This document shows positions 1 through 11,543 of a stretch of 28,004 nucleotides of DNA, in pieces. The DNA lies in the NCBI GenBank assembly GCA_943704425.1, contig CALSCP010001168.1, positions 127,992-155,995 on the forward strand. Reading direction: 5' to 3'. This stretch comes from Ministeria vibrans ATCC 50519 (taxonomy: Eukaryota; Opisthokonta; Filasterea). The notes beneath the pieces were generated by a model that ran no database searches, had not been told where the DNA came from, and worked only from the letters and a program-made list of their open reading frames with translations. The number at the start of each line of letters is the position of its first letter. Positions within the stretch are counted from its first letter, which is position 1. Position numbers and translations under genes: made by a program.

Positions 1-1148
1 TGTTCTTCTTTCGAGGGTGCATTTGGCAAGTGTAAAAGACAACAGGAAAAGACGCAATGGAAAAGGGCCCGGCGAGCCCGAGGTCGGCAGCTGGCGTGGG
101 GGATGCGCGACAATACGATGGCGACGGCTTCAAAAAGCCCAAGGTTTTTGCAAGCTGACATGTGGAGAAGAATCACTCGAGATTTTTCAAGAAACGAACA
201 CACAAAGTCGTCGGAATGGCACCCTTTCGCCTAGAACTGGCAACCGGCTCACATTTGACACGCGCGGGCACGTTCATGGCGGCAAAGAAGAGCCAAAGGG
301 GAGGCACGCCGTTGCGAAAAGCGGGCGTGATGAAACTCGGCCTGACAGCGCATAGGAGGCCCTCAATAGCACGCCGGTGCATAGCAGCGTTGGGTTCATA
401 CCTGATGTTCCATGTTGGACTGAGAGAGAAGCAAAAAAAAGGACGGCCAAAGTAGTCAGTCGACTACAGAGGTTTGATATTTTGGCGACACTTTGGCGAT
501 CATTAAAGAGTATGCAGAAAAGATGGCTGGTGAAGGACAAGGATGTCCAATGACAACGATCAAAGGTAAAATGACAAAAGGATTGGTTGGTTTGATCTGG
601 CGAAGGGCAGCTTGTGGTGCGGCTGCAGACGGGCACACCCATAAGTTGGTGGCGAATTGCCCTTTATGACTTTCGACACGATCCCAGTGCAGACGACTTT
701 TTCTTTTGGGTCGTAACACTCTTGTCGTCGGATGACCGTTCTGACATGCATATTTCTAACCGATCCAAGAAGGAAGACACGGGGCCGGGGCATTTGATGT
801 TTCGTTTTTCTTCGTTAAAGACGGACTCGAGTGCTCTCTCGTGTCTCGACGCCATACTCACCACTCCGAGCCTTACCCATGCTCGAGTTTGGTCTTTAGT
901 CGTCGGGCATTCTTTTATGTATACGTCTTTATTGTTATTATTTATTATTTTATTTTGGTTGTTTCATGTGTGTTGTCATGTGTGTTGTTCTACTGTTTCA
1001 CACACAATACAGTTTTTTTTCGTTGATCGTGCATACGTCTTGTAACGATAATATTTATTCATTCGCTAATCAATTGCGGAACAGAATCAACAGATTGCTA
1101 TTCTTTTCTTCATTTTCGATAAGTTCCTTTCACTTGGGCTCTTTTGAA
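1..1148. other. Left flank without a supported gene
   Basis: No recognisable protein family, tRNA or rRNA is visible. Open frames of 60-140 codons exist on both strands but overlap each other, have no family resemblance, and none joins convincingly by splicing. The right part (about 900-1060) is T-rich and is probably the upstream region of the TAF12 gene that starts at 1149. A short exon of a gene lying mostly to the left cannot be excluded, because the window cuts in here. Confidence 0.5.
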
Positions 1149-2032
1149 ATGTCTCAAGCAGAGTGTATGAATCCCGTCGATTGCGGAATAGAGCGGACGT
1201 GACGTGTTCCTTTTCATAGCGGGATGCAAGATTCACAAGCGAAAGGCGGACGATCCGCTGCAGCCCGAGCGGCCGCATGTAGTGACACGCGATCATCTGA
1301 AGAGCATGGTGGCTAGCATGGATACCAGCCAGGTGGCCGATGAGCAGGCTCTCGAGGTGATTTTTCGCTTGTCTTTTTTTTTCCTTGTTCACTCTCTCTC
1401 TCTCTATTTGTTCTCTCTCTCTCTCTATTTGTTCTCTCTCTTTATTTGTTTCTCTATTTGTTGTCTCTCTCTCTATTTGCTCTCTCTCTATTTGTTCTCT
1501 CTCTCTATTTGTTCTCTCTCTCTATTTGTTCTCTCTCTCTATTTGTTCTCTCTCTCTATTTGTTCACTCTCTCTCTCCCTCTCTCTCTCTCTCCCTCTCT
1601 CTCTCTCTCTCTCCCGCCCCCTCTCTCTCTTTCTCTCTCTCACTCTCACTCTCTCACTCTCTCTCTCTCTCACTCTCTCTCGATTGCAGTTGCTGGAACG
1701 AGTTGCCGATGACTTTGTCGATAACGTTGTGCGTCAGGCGTGTGCTCTAGCCAAGCATCGTGCCTCAAGCAAACTGGAAATTGCTGATATCAAGTTGGCA
1801 TTAGGTGGGTGCATGTCATGTGTGTGTGTGTGTGGTTGTTGTTCTTCTTGTGCTCAATATATTGTTTCGAGTAGAAAGACATTGGGACATGTCTGTGCCT
1901 GGTTTTACGACAGAGGCGACGACTCGTCCGCCGAAGCCCTTTGCAACGGACGCTCACAAGCAGCGTATTTCACTGGTGAAACGCACGCAACAAGCGCAAT
2001 CTCTTCAGCGTCTCAAGGACTCTAAGACATAG
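1149..2032 (+). CDS. TAF12: TFIID subunit 12 (TAF12), histone-fold protein
   Basis: Exons 1149-1164, 1220-1356, 1690-1804 and 1875-2032 join in phase to 141 aa. TAF12 pairs with TAF4 through a histone fold in TFIID and is also in SAGA, so the product should act in the nucleus in RNA polymerase II initiation. The histone fold spans about residues 24-92: helix 1 contains DHLKSMVASMD, the long helix 2 DDFVDNVVRQACALAKHR, and helix 3 LEIADIKLAL. It is followed by the TAF12 signature RHWDMSVPGF and a basic tail with AHKQR. The 16-nt first coding exon (MSQAE plus one base) was chosen because it supplies the only ATG that reaches the fold in phase; an in-frame stop at 1201 excludes extension without splicing. 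Intron 2 (1357-1689) is almost all CT-rich minisatellite. Family assignment is strong; the tiny first exon is less sure. Confidence 0.9.
1381..1680. repeat. CT-rich minisatellite in TAF12 intron 2
   Basis: Repeated units of roughly 16-18 bp made of CTCTCTCTCTATTTGTT fill 1390-1570. A plain (CT)n stretch with interruptions follows, up to the acceptor at 1688-1689. It accounts for several long Leu/Ser/Phe-only open frames here, which are not genes. The pyrimidine run may act as an oversized polypyrimidine tract. Confidence 0.9.
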
Positions 2033-2106
2033 ACCCATGTTCCAAAAGCGACTGTATTACGATAGGTTTGTATGCTCTGAGCGATACTATCAGAGAGGGA
2101 AGGAGA

Positions 2107-2112
2107 AATAAA
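2107..2112 (+). terminator. Poly(A) signal AATAAA after TAF12
   Basis: A canonical AATAAA lies 74 nt after the TAF12 stop codon and before the next gene start at 2273. This is a sequence match only. Confidence 0.5.
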
Positions 2113-2272
2113 CTAGGTGATATGTATAGAGAGAGAGAGGGAGGAGGGAGGAATGTACAGTACATTTTTTATACTTTTGTTTGGACACTTCAACTCACTT
2201 TCTCTGACTGATTGTCGATTGATGATTCAGAATCATTGGAATTTCCACTTTCTTTTCAATTGACGGTCTAGT

Positions 2273-4196
2273 ATGACTTTTGAGAACGGGGCAATCGTGT
2301 GGGCCACGATGAGAGGGCATCCGCCGTGGCCTGGCCAGGTGTCGTGACGAAACGTCACTGTCTGTTTCCCTTCTCACTATCGCGTAGATTTTCGACCCGG
2401 CTCTCCGCAATCTGTCGGCGCCGCCCAAGGGAAAGCTATGGGTGCTGTTCTTCGGTGGCGAAAAGTCTCAGTATGCAAAGAGTGACTTTCACTTTGTCAA
2501 AGAAAATATTTTAATAATATTATTATTGATTTTTTTTTCTGCCCTTTCCCCAAACAGCTCTGCGGTCGACATCAAGGCCATCGTGCCGTTTGTCGAGAAC
2601 CGAGAGAAGATGGAGAAGAAGGTCAAGAATGTGGGCCACAAGGTACGGGAGTGTGAGGCGCAAGAGAGGGCAAAGAGGGCAAAAGTTCAAGAGAAGAAAA
2701 GGACCCTTTGATGCGATGCGTTGTGTAGAAAGCACTTGCCGAGGCAGACGCGCTTGTCGGGCCTGACGGACCCAATTCGGTGTTTGACCTGATGGCAGCG
2801 GAGAATGATGACAACGGCGATGGCGATGGGGAGGAGGAGGGGGACGAAGAGGAGGACGAAGAGGAGGAGGAGGAGGAGGAGGAGGAGGAGGAGGACGACG
2901 GCGTTGCTGCTGCCAGTAGCAAAAAGGGCAACGGGAAGGCCAAGGAGAGGGCTGCAGCAGCAACAGCCAAAGGCAAGGCGAGTGCTGCGAAAAAAGACTC
3001 GGCTGCAACGAAGAAGACGAAGAAGGCGACAGCGAAACCGGCGGCGACAAAGAAAGCGTCGACACCCAAGCAACGCGCCCCCGCCAAAAAGAAGAAGAAG
3101 GTAAACATGCACCAAGTGCCGAGTAAAGACGCGTTGCAAGCTGACGCGCGTGTATGATATCAATCAGGAGGAGGATGACGATGACGATGCCATGTCGTAC
3201 ATCTCGTCGGATGCGATCAGCAGCGCGAGCAGCAGCAGCGACGAGGAGGACGACGCTGAGGCCGCCAAGGCAAAGCGTGTGGCACGCATTGCGGCCCAGG
3301 CTCGAAAGAGAAGTGCCTTGGTATGTGATACGAGTGATTCTAACCTTGCAAGATTGGCACATGAAGACAAACTCAACAACGATGATAATCATAAGAATAA
3401 GGATTATTATTATATTTTGTTGCTGTTGTTGGTGTGCGTTTGTGCCTTTTATTGTCCTCTCACAGTTGCGTCTCTTAAATTTGCCTCTTCCACTCTCTCC
3501 TTGTCTATTTTTTTGTTGGGCGCAGCCTGTGTTGCAGGGAGCCAAGGCAGAGGAGATGAAGATTGTTCCACTGAAGACGACGATTACGCTTGAGGCAGTG
3601 AGTGACCAGGAGGAACAGGGGGATGGCGAGGGGGACGACGGGATGGAGGGCGGAACGGCCGAGAAGAAGAAGAAAAAGAAGAAGGAGAAGAAGAAGGAGA
3701 AGCGTGAGAAGGAGAAGAAGAAGGAGAAGGCGACTGCGACGCCTGTAAGTATCTTCGCACTCGTTCATTTGTTATGCTCACACTTTTTTTGTGTCGTGTT
3801 TTGTGTGTGCTCTGTGTAGCGAAAGCGAAAGGTGCGACTGGTGGCGTGGTGTGATGTGATGTGATGTGATGTGATGTGATGTGATGTGATGTGATGTGAT
3901 GTGTGTGTGTGTGATAAAGTGTTGTGTTGTACACCCGTGTAGCGCGACGAGGACGAGGTGAGGCGCACAGTCAAGGCTGCCAAGGTCGAGCCGGAGACAC
4001 CACTGCAGCGCATTGCGCGTTTCAAAGAACTGCTCATGAAATGCTTTTCGACGGACGAGAAGATCAAGGTAACGACTATTTACATACACTAATCACACGC
4101 CATACACACAACTCCCAGTATGTACACGCTCACTCACGCACACACACACACACACACACACATACACACACACACACACACATACACACACACATT

Positions 4197-4295
<99 letters not shown>

Positions 4296-5045
4296 TACAA
4301 CGCATATAAGAAAACTGAAATCGAGCACTTGTTGGGGTAGAATGTCGAGCGAGGGTTCAATGTGTTGGGTGAACTCCAAAAAGAAAAGATGACACTGCAG
4401 TTGTTGCGCGAGACCAAAGTCGGCATGACCGTCAGCGAGCTGACAAAGGTACTGTCTCGTATTGTCTCTCTACTTTTTGCATGCTTATGTGTTGGTTGTG
4501 CTGCTGACATTGTCCGATGCAACTTGTTTGCACAGTATCCCGAGAAGCCTGTGTCGAAGCTGGCGCGTGAGATCAAGAAGCAATGGGTTGCACTGGCGAA
4601 GATCGAGGCTGAGGCTGCGCCAGACGCCGGCACTGCTGTTGCAGAGTCGAGTGCGTCGACAGAGGGACCGGCAACAACCGTGACGGCTACAAGTGTCAGC
4701 ACAAGTGAGCCAATGGCAGTTGATGCGCAAACTGCCGTTGTTGAGGCGACGGCCGTCGCAATGGATGTGGATGCACCAAAGGAAGGTGATGCTGCGACCA
4801 AGAACAAGGCGGAGGAAGGCAACGTAGTGGCTGGCGAAGAAGGGAAGTCGATCGAGCCAGTTGCACCGGTTTCAGAAGGTCCCACTCAGTCAGCCGATGT
4901 GGAGGACGAGCGGAAGCCTGTTGTTGCTGAGGCGGCCTCTGCCGCATCTGCTGTTGTTGCCGAGTCTGCCGTTGGTGCGCCCCTGGCCGCGTTGGATGCT
5001 ATTCCAATGGAGGCCGAGCCAGCTGGAGCAACAGGAACCGAATAG
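2273..5045 (+). CDS. PWWP-domain chromatin protein with IBD/TFIIS-N-like domain (HDGF/LEDGF-like)
   Basis: Exons 2273-2338, 2388-2470, 2558-2642, 2729-3100, 3168-3320, 3526-3744, 3820-3831, 3943-4068, 4341-4448 and 4536-5045 join in phase to about 577 aa. Residues 1-75 form a PWWP domain: GAIVWATMRGHPPWPG, then WVLFFGGEKSHSAVDIKAI and PFVENRE. PWWP domains bind methylated histone H3 tails and DNA. Residues 78-330 alternate acidic runs (poly-Glu, DDDDD) with Lys/Ala-rich basic runs, typical of nucleosome-associated factors. About 340-445 is a helical domain like the LEDGF integrase-binding / TFIIS N-terminal fold: TPLQRIARFKELLMKCF, GFNVLGELQKEKMTLQLL, SELTKYPEKPVSKLAREIKK. The tail (445-577) is low-complexity Ala/Val/Glu. 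By analogy with LEDGF/HRP2 it likely tethers elongation or chromatin complexes. The 12-nt exon 7 (RKRK) is the weakest part of the model. Confidence 0.85.
2851..2893 (+). repeat. GAG/GAC trinucleotide run coding poly-Glu
   Basis: A run of GAG codons with a few GAC codons encodes an almost pure Glu stretch inside exon 4 of the PWWP gene. It is in frame and probably varies in length between alleles. Confidence 0.85.
3850..3903. repeat. (GTGAT)n pentanucleotide satellite in an intron
   Basis: About ten tandem copies of GTGAT followed by a short GT run lie inside the intron between the RKRK mini-exon and exon 8 of the PWWP gene. The repeat ends about 40 bp before the acceptor at 3941-3942. Confidence 0.9.
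4138..4292. repeat. (CA)n microsatellite in an intron
   Basis: An almost pure CA repeat of about 150 bp with a few CATA/TTAAAC interruptions lies in the intron 4069-4340 of the PWWP gene. It creates His/Thr and Val/Cys open frames on both strands that are not genes. Confidence 0.95.
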
Positions 5046-5172
5046 CTTTTGTTATAGTTGTGTGAGTGATTACGCGCGTGAAATTCATGCGACTCTCCTT
5101 TTTCGATTATAAAAAACATTTTGAAATGAGTAGCTTTTTTCATTCGAGACTATTTCTTTCTATCGTTGTTTT

Positions 5173-5178
5173 TTTATT
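5173..5178 (-). terminator. Poly(A) signal overlapping the RhoGEF stop codon
   Basis: On the minus strand the end of the gene reads GTGTAAATAAA, so AATAAA starts on the last base of the TAA stop. The 3' UTR must be very short. The convergent PWWP gene stops only 132 bp away. Confidence 0.55.
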
Positions 5179-5811
5179 TACACGGCGGAGATAGACATTG
5201 AAGGACCGAGTCCGAAAGGGTCCTCACGGACAAAGAGCACATAGTTAGGGGGCACCGAGCTGACAGGATCGTTAAGGTCAACCTCCTGTCACAAAGAGAA
5301 GGGCAGGTGAGTACAAGTGAAAAGTTTGCGGGCAGCGCGTACGACTTCTTCGGAGACATCACCCTCCTTGAGCCAAGTTTCAGCGAGTGCAGACATGGAG
5401 CGATTTGTGCTGGCGTCGGAGCTAATCATGAAGAGGGCGCACTCGCACATGCTAAGGGCCTCGCGCGAGCATGCTGCAGCGAGAATGTCGCCCAGGGGCG
5501 CATCGTAGGCCGACGACACACTAATGGCGGCCCCCGACGGCAGCATGACAGGTACCGACACTTCCGAGTACGCACTGGGCATGTTACTCTTGGCAAACTG
5601 CTTCATCCACGTCTCTTTCTCATCCGACGACTGAGTCTACAACACAAAAGAGAGAGAGAGAGTTTGAGAGAGAGAGTTTGAGAGAGAGAGAGTTTGAGAG
5701 AGAGAGTTTGAGAGTTTGAGAGTTCGAGAGTTTGAGAGTTTGAGAGTTTGAGAGTTTGAGAGAGTTTGACAGAGTTTGAGAGAGTTTGAGAGGGTTTGAG
5801 AGAGAGAGAGA

Positions 5812-5860
<49 letters not shown>

Positions 5861-8314
5861 AAGAAAGAAACAAAGTGATAGAGAGTTTGAGAGAGAGAGT
5901 TTGAGAGTTTGAGAGTTTGAGAGTTTGAGAGTTTGAGAGAGAGGAGGGAGAAAGAAACAAAGTGATAGAGAGAGAAAGAGGAAGTGTAAGTGTGTGAGGA
6001 AGAGGAGGAAACAAACAGGTGATATAGTGAGAAGAATAAAGAGAAGGGGAGGACAAGGAGTCACACAGTGTGTGTGTGTGAGAAAGTAGAAAGACACAAA
6101 GTAAGAAAGGGGGGTGATAGGGAGAAAGAAAGAAAGAAAGTGATAAAAGGCGAGGGAGAAAGAAGCAAGTTGATAGAAGCAGAGAAAAAAGTGATAGAGA
6201 AACACAATAGTAAGAGAGATATACACAAAGAGGCATATACCTGGAAGGTGGCGAAGAAGGTGCGTATTCCAAGAGAATTGTAAGTAAGAAAAAAGAAGGC
6301 ATTCTTGCACACTTCGTCGGGCACTTCTCGAATAATAGTGTGATCGAGATCAAGTGGCTAGTAAAAAGAAGGTACAATATTGTGAATATGCGTGGGGGGG
6401 TGATGGTGTTCGCATTGACGTACAAGGCGAGCGACGTTGTAGATGCCGTTTTTGGGTTTGCGAGTGAGGATCAGGACGTCGGCAAACAAAAAGCAGTACA
6501 TGTCTACGTTGGAGTGGCGCCCAACCGATATTCTACAGAGTGGACTGTACACCAAACGAAAGCAAAAATGGAGTGTCAAAGAAATATGGTATCAATCAAC
6601 GGAAAGTCACACAGCTAGAAACACAAAACAACAGGAACAGTTACCCTTCGTGGAGGTACTCGCGAGAGGGAGTGGCAATGGCGAAAGAGTCCTTCTCTTG
6701 GACAAGGGGAACAAAGCAAGGTGGAATGAAGTCGTTGGCACAGGGATCGTCGAGCAGGACCCAACTGAGCGATGTTTCAATGCGCATGAGATGGTCCTGG
6801 TTGCAACGAACATGCAGCCGTTCGTGCAGCACAGCCATGTATGCATCGACTCGATCGACCGTCTCCTTGAACGGTTTTGCACGGGCGTCCCCCAGCGCCT
6901 CCAAGGCGTTGAGGATACGTTTGAGCAGCAGCGGATAGCGCGTCATGCGCTGCATAGGTTCCACTAACATCTCATCCACTTTGCGCCGTTGGAAGCGGTT
7001 GCTTGTCTCGCACCAGTGCACGATAAACGACATGCGCTTGTCGTTCTCGCACAATGCCTTGAAGTAACTACACTGTGTCTCACACTCGGCGCAGTACTGC
7101 TCGTAAGGCAACAAGAACGACTCGACCTACAACGTGTGTGTGTAAGAGAGAGAGAGAGAGAGAGAGTTTGAGAGTTTGAGAGAGAGTTTGAGAGAGAGAG
7201 TTTGAGAGAGAGTTTGAGAGAGAGAGAGTTTGAGAGAGAGTTTGAGAGAGAGAGAGTTTGAGAGAGAGTTTGAGAGAGAGAGAGATAGAGATTGAAAGGT
7301 TAAGAGAGAGAGGAACAAAGTGAGAGAGAGAAAGAGAAAAACAAAGTGATAGAGAGAGAGAGAGAGAGGTGTGTATGTGTGTGTGTGGGAGGGTTAGATG
7401 CACACGAGAGAACAAAAGGACAAAAGAACAAACGACGCACATCTTCAAAGGCGCTCATGACGGATTCGACGGAAAATGGGGGGCGGTCTTTGGGAGCCCA
7501 TTCGGCGGCATGGTCGGCCCAGTGCTACAGAAGAAACGGGGAAGAATTGAGAGACGAGACGAGAGGGTGTGGGGCAAGCTACCTGAGCGAGCTTCAGGCT
7601 GGACTCCTGCACGCGGTCAAATTCACCAAAGACTCGGCCACAGTTGACGCCCCAGTAAATGTTCTTCTCACGCAGAAGATTCAGAATTCCGCGAAACGTC
7701 TTGAGAGACAAGTAAAACAAAAACAATATTAGAGTTGGCCACGAATACATGGATACATGGACAGCGACACAGCACGTACCGACACGGTAATGAGGTTGTT
7801 GACGTAGTTGCTTTCACCGGCAACCAGCTCCCAGATGGAATCTTCGAGCGCAGTCTCTGCCTTGCCCAGCGTAACACCTTCGGGCAAAAACGATGTCCAC
7901 GAATTCTTCGTAAGGGCATCGAGTGGGTTCACAAACGCCGCACTGCGGTCATTGAGGGTCGCCGCAAGCATCACCACACCCGTTTGCATGTCTTCGAGGG
8001 ACTGTCCACCCGACGAGCCCAGCAGGAGGTCGCTCGAGGCCTGTGGCGACGCCGAGATGGTCCGTCGGGTCACTGGCGACAAATTCCCAAGAAGATTACG
8101 CAGCGACCCCGACCGTTTTCGTTCGACATCAGTACTACACAGCGGCGAGCGAGCAACCGAGGGTGACGACCGTGGTGATGTGGGTGCCGAGTGTGGGTTG
8201 TCGCCAGAGTCTTCGCGTCGACGTCGAAACGGGTTCTTCACCCCTCTCGATAAAGACGCCTCCGCCTTGGTGGCGTCTGAAGTGTGTTGAGATCGTGAAC
8301 GCGTTGCCTAAGAG

Positions 8315-8351
<37 letters not shown>

Positions 8352-8704
8352 TAAAAACAGGAGATAAGCAACGAACGACACAAACTAGCAACGAGTGAAA
8401 TTTGTACCGTTCCAAACTTGACCCGAAACGCGCTTTTACTGGAAATGGAGCTGATTGAGCTGGAAGAGTCGGTTCGCTATGCAAAACACAGTCGCGCGAG
8501 AGTCAGCGGACAATAAAAAGGAGAGAAAATGGGGTTAGCGAATCAAACAACACGAGTCGCTGATCGGGGGGTTGGCACGAACAAGGCACAGCATTGGGCA
8601 GGGAAGGCGGAAGAACACGTAGAGGAGGTGACGAGGCAGTGGATGGTAAGAACCCGTCGATTCTCTCTCTGTTACTGTCTTCCGTTCAGACCCTCTCTCT
8701 CTCT

Positions 8705-8742
<38 letters not shown>

Positions 8743-9129
8743 AATTACCATTGTTGGGTGGTGGTGGTCAGCAAGCATCGACGACGACCGAGAGATGGCG
8801 TCTGGGTCAATGATGCCGTCGCCCTTTTCGACGCTATCGACGCTGCCGTACGCGACGCGGTGCAGGTGCGCCATATCGAGGTCGATGGCACTCACGGAAA
8901 CCGAGCGACGCCTTGAATGCGCTTTTTTGCACATCCCTGTTTCCACTGCATCGGCGCTCTGTCGATGTGGGGGCAGGCTGCTTAAACTCCCGTCGAGTGA
9001 GGTGGTGTCCGACCCGGAGTACTCCACTTCGGCGTCGAGACAGACTGGCGAAGGGTTTTCGTCACTACTACTACACCGATGTTTGGCATGGAAGGGTTTC
9101 TCCACGAAGACCACCTTCGAACGCTCCAT
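5178..9129 (-). CDS. Rho guanine nucleotide exchange factor (DH-PH, with C-terminal ubiquitin-like region)
   Basis: Exons, in transcript order: 9129-8749, 8476-8408, 8307-7780, 7699-7583, 7524-7441, 7126-6645, 6532-6424, 6357-6241, 5636-5343, 5285-5178. They join in phase to 762 aa. The DH domain (about 299-520) starts with ETALEDSIWELVAGESNYV and carries the conserved helix VEPMQRMTRYPLLLKRILNAL (about 448-468). The PH domain (about 535-645) contains YLHEG, DMYCFLFADVLILT and the closing helix SSDEKETWMKQF. DH-PH proteins load GTP on Rho, Rac or Cdc42 and control actin. Residues 1-298 are Ser-rich and probably disordered, with basic phosphosite-like stretches (SRRRSVSVSA). After the PH, about 655-762 begins VPVMLPSGAAISVSSAYD and may be a beta-grasp RA/RBD fold; that is inference. 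Introns of 604 and 314 nt are packed with GA and TTTGAGAG repeats. Which GTPase it acts on cannot be read from sequence. Confidence 0.87.
5649..6200. repeat. GA-rich repeat with TTTGAGAG units in a RhoGEF intron
   Basis: The intron 5637-6240 holds tandem (GA)n and TTTGAGAG octamers. At about 5856-5890 and 5941-5979 it holds a module reading GGAGAAAGAAACAAAGTGAT followed by AGAGAG. Long Leu/Ser open frames on the minus strand here come from the repeat. Confidence 0.9.
7146..7372. repeat. GA / TTTGAGAG repeat in a second RhoGEF intron
   Basis: The intron 7127-7440 carries the same TTTGAGAG-plus-(GA)n arrangement as the larger intron downstream, including ACAAAGTGATAGAGAGAGAG at about 7341-7360. 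The two tracts in one gene clearly share a repeat family. Confidence 0.9.
8316..8349. repeat. (AC)n microsatellite in a RhoGEF intron
   Basis: About 16 AC dinucleotides lie just after the intron acceptor side of exon 7780-8307 (minus-strand gene). Confidence 0.9.
8694..8741. repeat. CT run and poly-T in a RhoGEF intron
   Basis: A short CT run followed by more than 30 consecutive T lies directly next to the donor of RhoGEF coding exon 1 (minus strand: GTAATTC then poly-A). Length calls here are probably unreliable. Confidence 0.85.
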
Positions 9130-9325
9130 AACGACAGTTGTACACTAGTGATAATATTGCAAGTACAAACCAAACGAGGAGGGAGAGAAATATTTTGAAT
9201 ACAGACTGACAGAGCTCAGAAAAAAGCAGAGTGACAAGTTCAAACTTCAAAGTTCAACGCTCGAGCCCCGAAAGCGCTCCAAATTGAGCAAATTGAGCCA
9301 AATTCCAATTTTTTTCTTTGGGGTC
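9130..9325. promoter_or_regulatory. Divergent promoter space, RhoGEF / zinc-finger genes
   Basis: These 196 bp separate two start codons pointing away from each other, so both promoters must lie here unless there are upstream untranslated exons. Short direct repeats are visible (GTTCAAACTTCAAAGTTCAA near 9239-9258 and two AAATTGAGC copies near 9281-9299). No TATA box is evident. Confidence 0.45.
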
Positions 9326-9991
9326 ATGGAAGGTTGCTGTGGCAGTGGCGGCAGTGGTTGTGGCGCACTAGGGCACGGGAGTACGGCAGGCTGTCAGTGT
9401 TTGGCGTGTGCTGTTGACGAATCTGGCGGACTGTGCGCGACGATGAATGGATGCTCAACGTGTGCGTTGGTGGGGCGCACACGCTCGAAACAAGCATCAG
9501 CGGTGCAGGCGAGAGGAATGCAAGTGGTGTGTAGTTCGAAATCGACGACGGAGACTTCGCCTGTGTCGAAAGCGCCGCAAGAAGAAAGTGCGTCGTCAAC
9601 GCCTGCCACCTCCTCTCGCACCCCTTCTACGACTACTCCTTCTACTACTACTAGTAGTAGCAGTGGTACGAGGCGTTCTTCTTCTACTACTGCGGCTCCT
9701 ACTAGTGTTTCTCTAGTCAAAGACAAAGCGTACGCTTGCCCTGAGACTGACTGCGACAAGACATTCCGCCACACACAGTCACTCAAGACGCACATCAGCA
9801 TCCACAAGAATCATCGGCCACACGTGTGCTCCGAGTGTGGCAAGCGATTCTTAACTGCCTCCAAGTTGACGGTTCATCAGCGCACACACTCTGGTGTTAA
9901 GCCTTATCCATGTCCTGCATGCCCAAAAGCGTTTCGCCAGCGCCAACATCTCTCGGTGCATATGCGCACGCACGCCGAGAATGCAACATAA
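9326..9991 (+). CDS. C2H2 zinc-finger protein, three fingers, intronless
   Basis: A single exon of 221 aa. Three consecutive C2H2 fingers close the protein at about residues 136-160 (YACPETDCDKTF...HISIH), 166-188 (HVCSECGKRF...HQRTH) and 194-216 (YPCPACPKAF...HMRTH). The TGEKP-like linkers are degenerate (HKNHRP, HSGVKP). The array suggests sequence-specific DNA binding and a nuclear transcription factor. The N-terminal 60 residues are Cys/Gly-rich (CCGSGGSGCG, CQCLACA), and about 75-125 is a Ser/Thr run. ATG 9326 was chosen as the first ATG in the open frame; no splicing is needed. It diverges from the RhoGEF gene and converges on thymidylate synthase, with 151 bp between stops. The target genes are unknown. 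Confidence 0.85.
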   Translation: MEGCCGSGGSGCGALGHGSTAGCQCLACAVDESGGLCATMNGCSTCALVGRTRSKQASAVQARGMQVVCSSKSTTETSPVSKAPQEESASSTPATSSRTPSTTTPSTTTSSSSGTRRSSSTTAAPTSVSLVKDKAYACPETDCDKTFRHTQSLKTHISIHKNHRPHVCSECGKRFLTASKLTVHQRTHSGVKPYPCPACPKAFRQRQHLSVHMRTHAENAT

Positions 9992-10142
9992 CTGTATCAA
10001 AAGATACATTCAAGTCAAACAAAAGACCACGGAGAGCATGGATGTACACGGGTGTATAATGTCGATTGTATTGCAATGAATCCAACAGAAAAGGACACGC
10101 GTAAATTTATCATAGGATTATTTTTTCATTCATCAATCAAGT

Positions 10143-11543
<1,401 letters not shown>

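Noticed and set aside
614-1045. 143-codon plus-strand open frame in the left flank
   Set aside because: No recognisable domain, it overlaps other open frames on the minus strand, and its C-terminal part is T-rich upstream DNA giving a chance hydrophobic stretch.
1204-1750. Long Leu/Ser/Phe open frames on the plus strand
   Set aside because: They are translations of the CT minisatellite in TAF12 intron 2; the intron borders are fixed by the TAF12 reading frame on both sides.
2523-3545. 340-codon open frame on the minus strand opposite the PWWP gene
   Set aside because: Low-complexity antisense of GAG/AAG-rich exons; the plus-strand exons have correct phases and a domain match.
3840-3905. CRISPR-like tandem repeat
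   Set aside because: A simple GTGAT pentamer tandem without spacers; the GATTT tract at 18080-18188 is rejected for the same reason.
3943-4068. Apparent one-base frameshift in PWWP exon 8
   Set aside because: A recount of the bases showed the exon is exactly 126 nt and runs in frame from RDEDEV to STDEKIK into exon 9.
4120-4885. His/Thr and Val/Cys open frames around the CA repeat
   Set aside because: Pure products of the (CA)n microsatellite; the real exons 9 and 10 of the PWWP gene lie in another frame and match the IBD-like domain.
5603-6425. Large Leu/Ser open frames on the minus strand
   Set aside because: They arise from the CTCTCAAA/CT repeat of RhoGEF intron 5637-6240 plus read-through of the adjacent PH exon.
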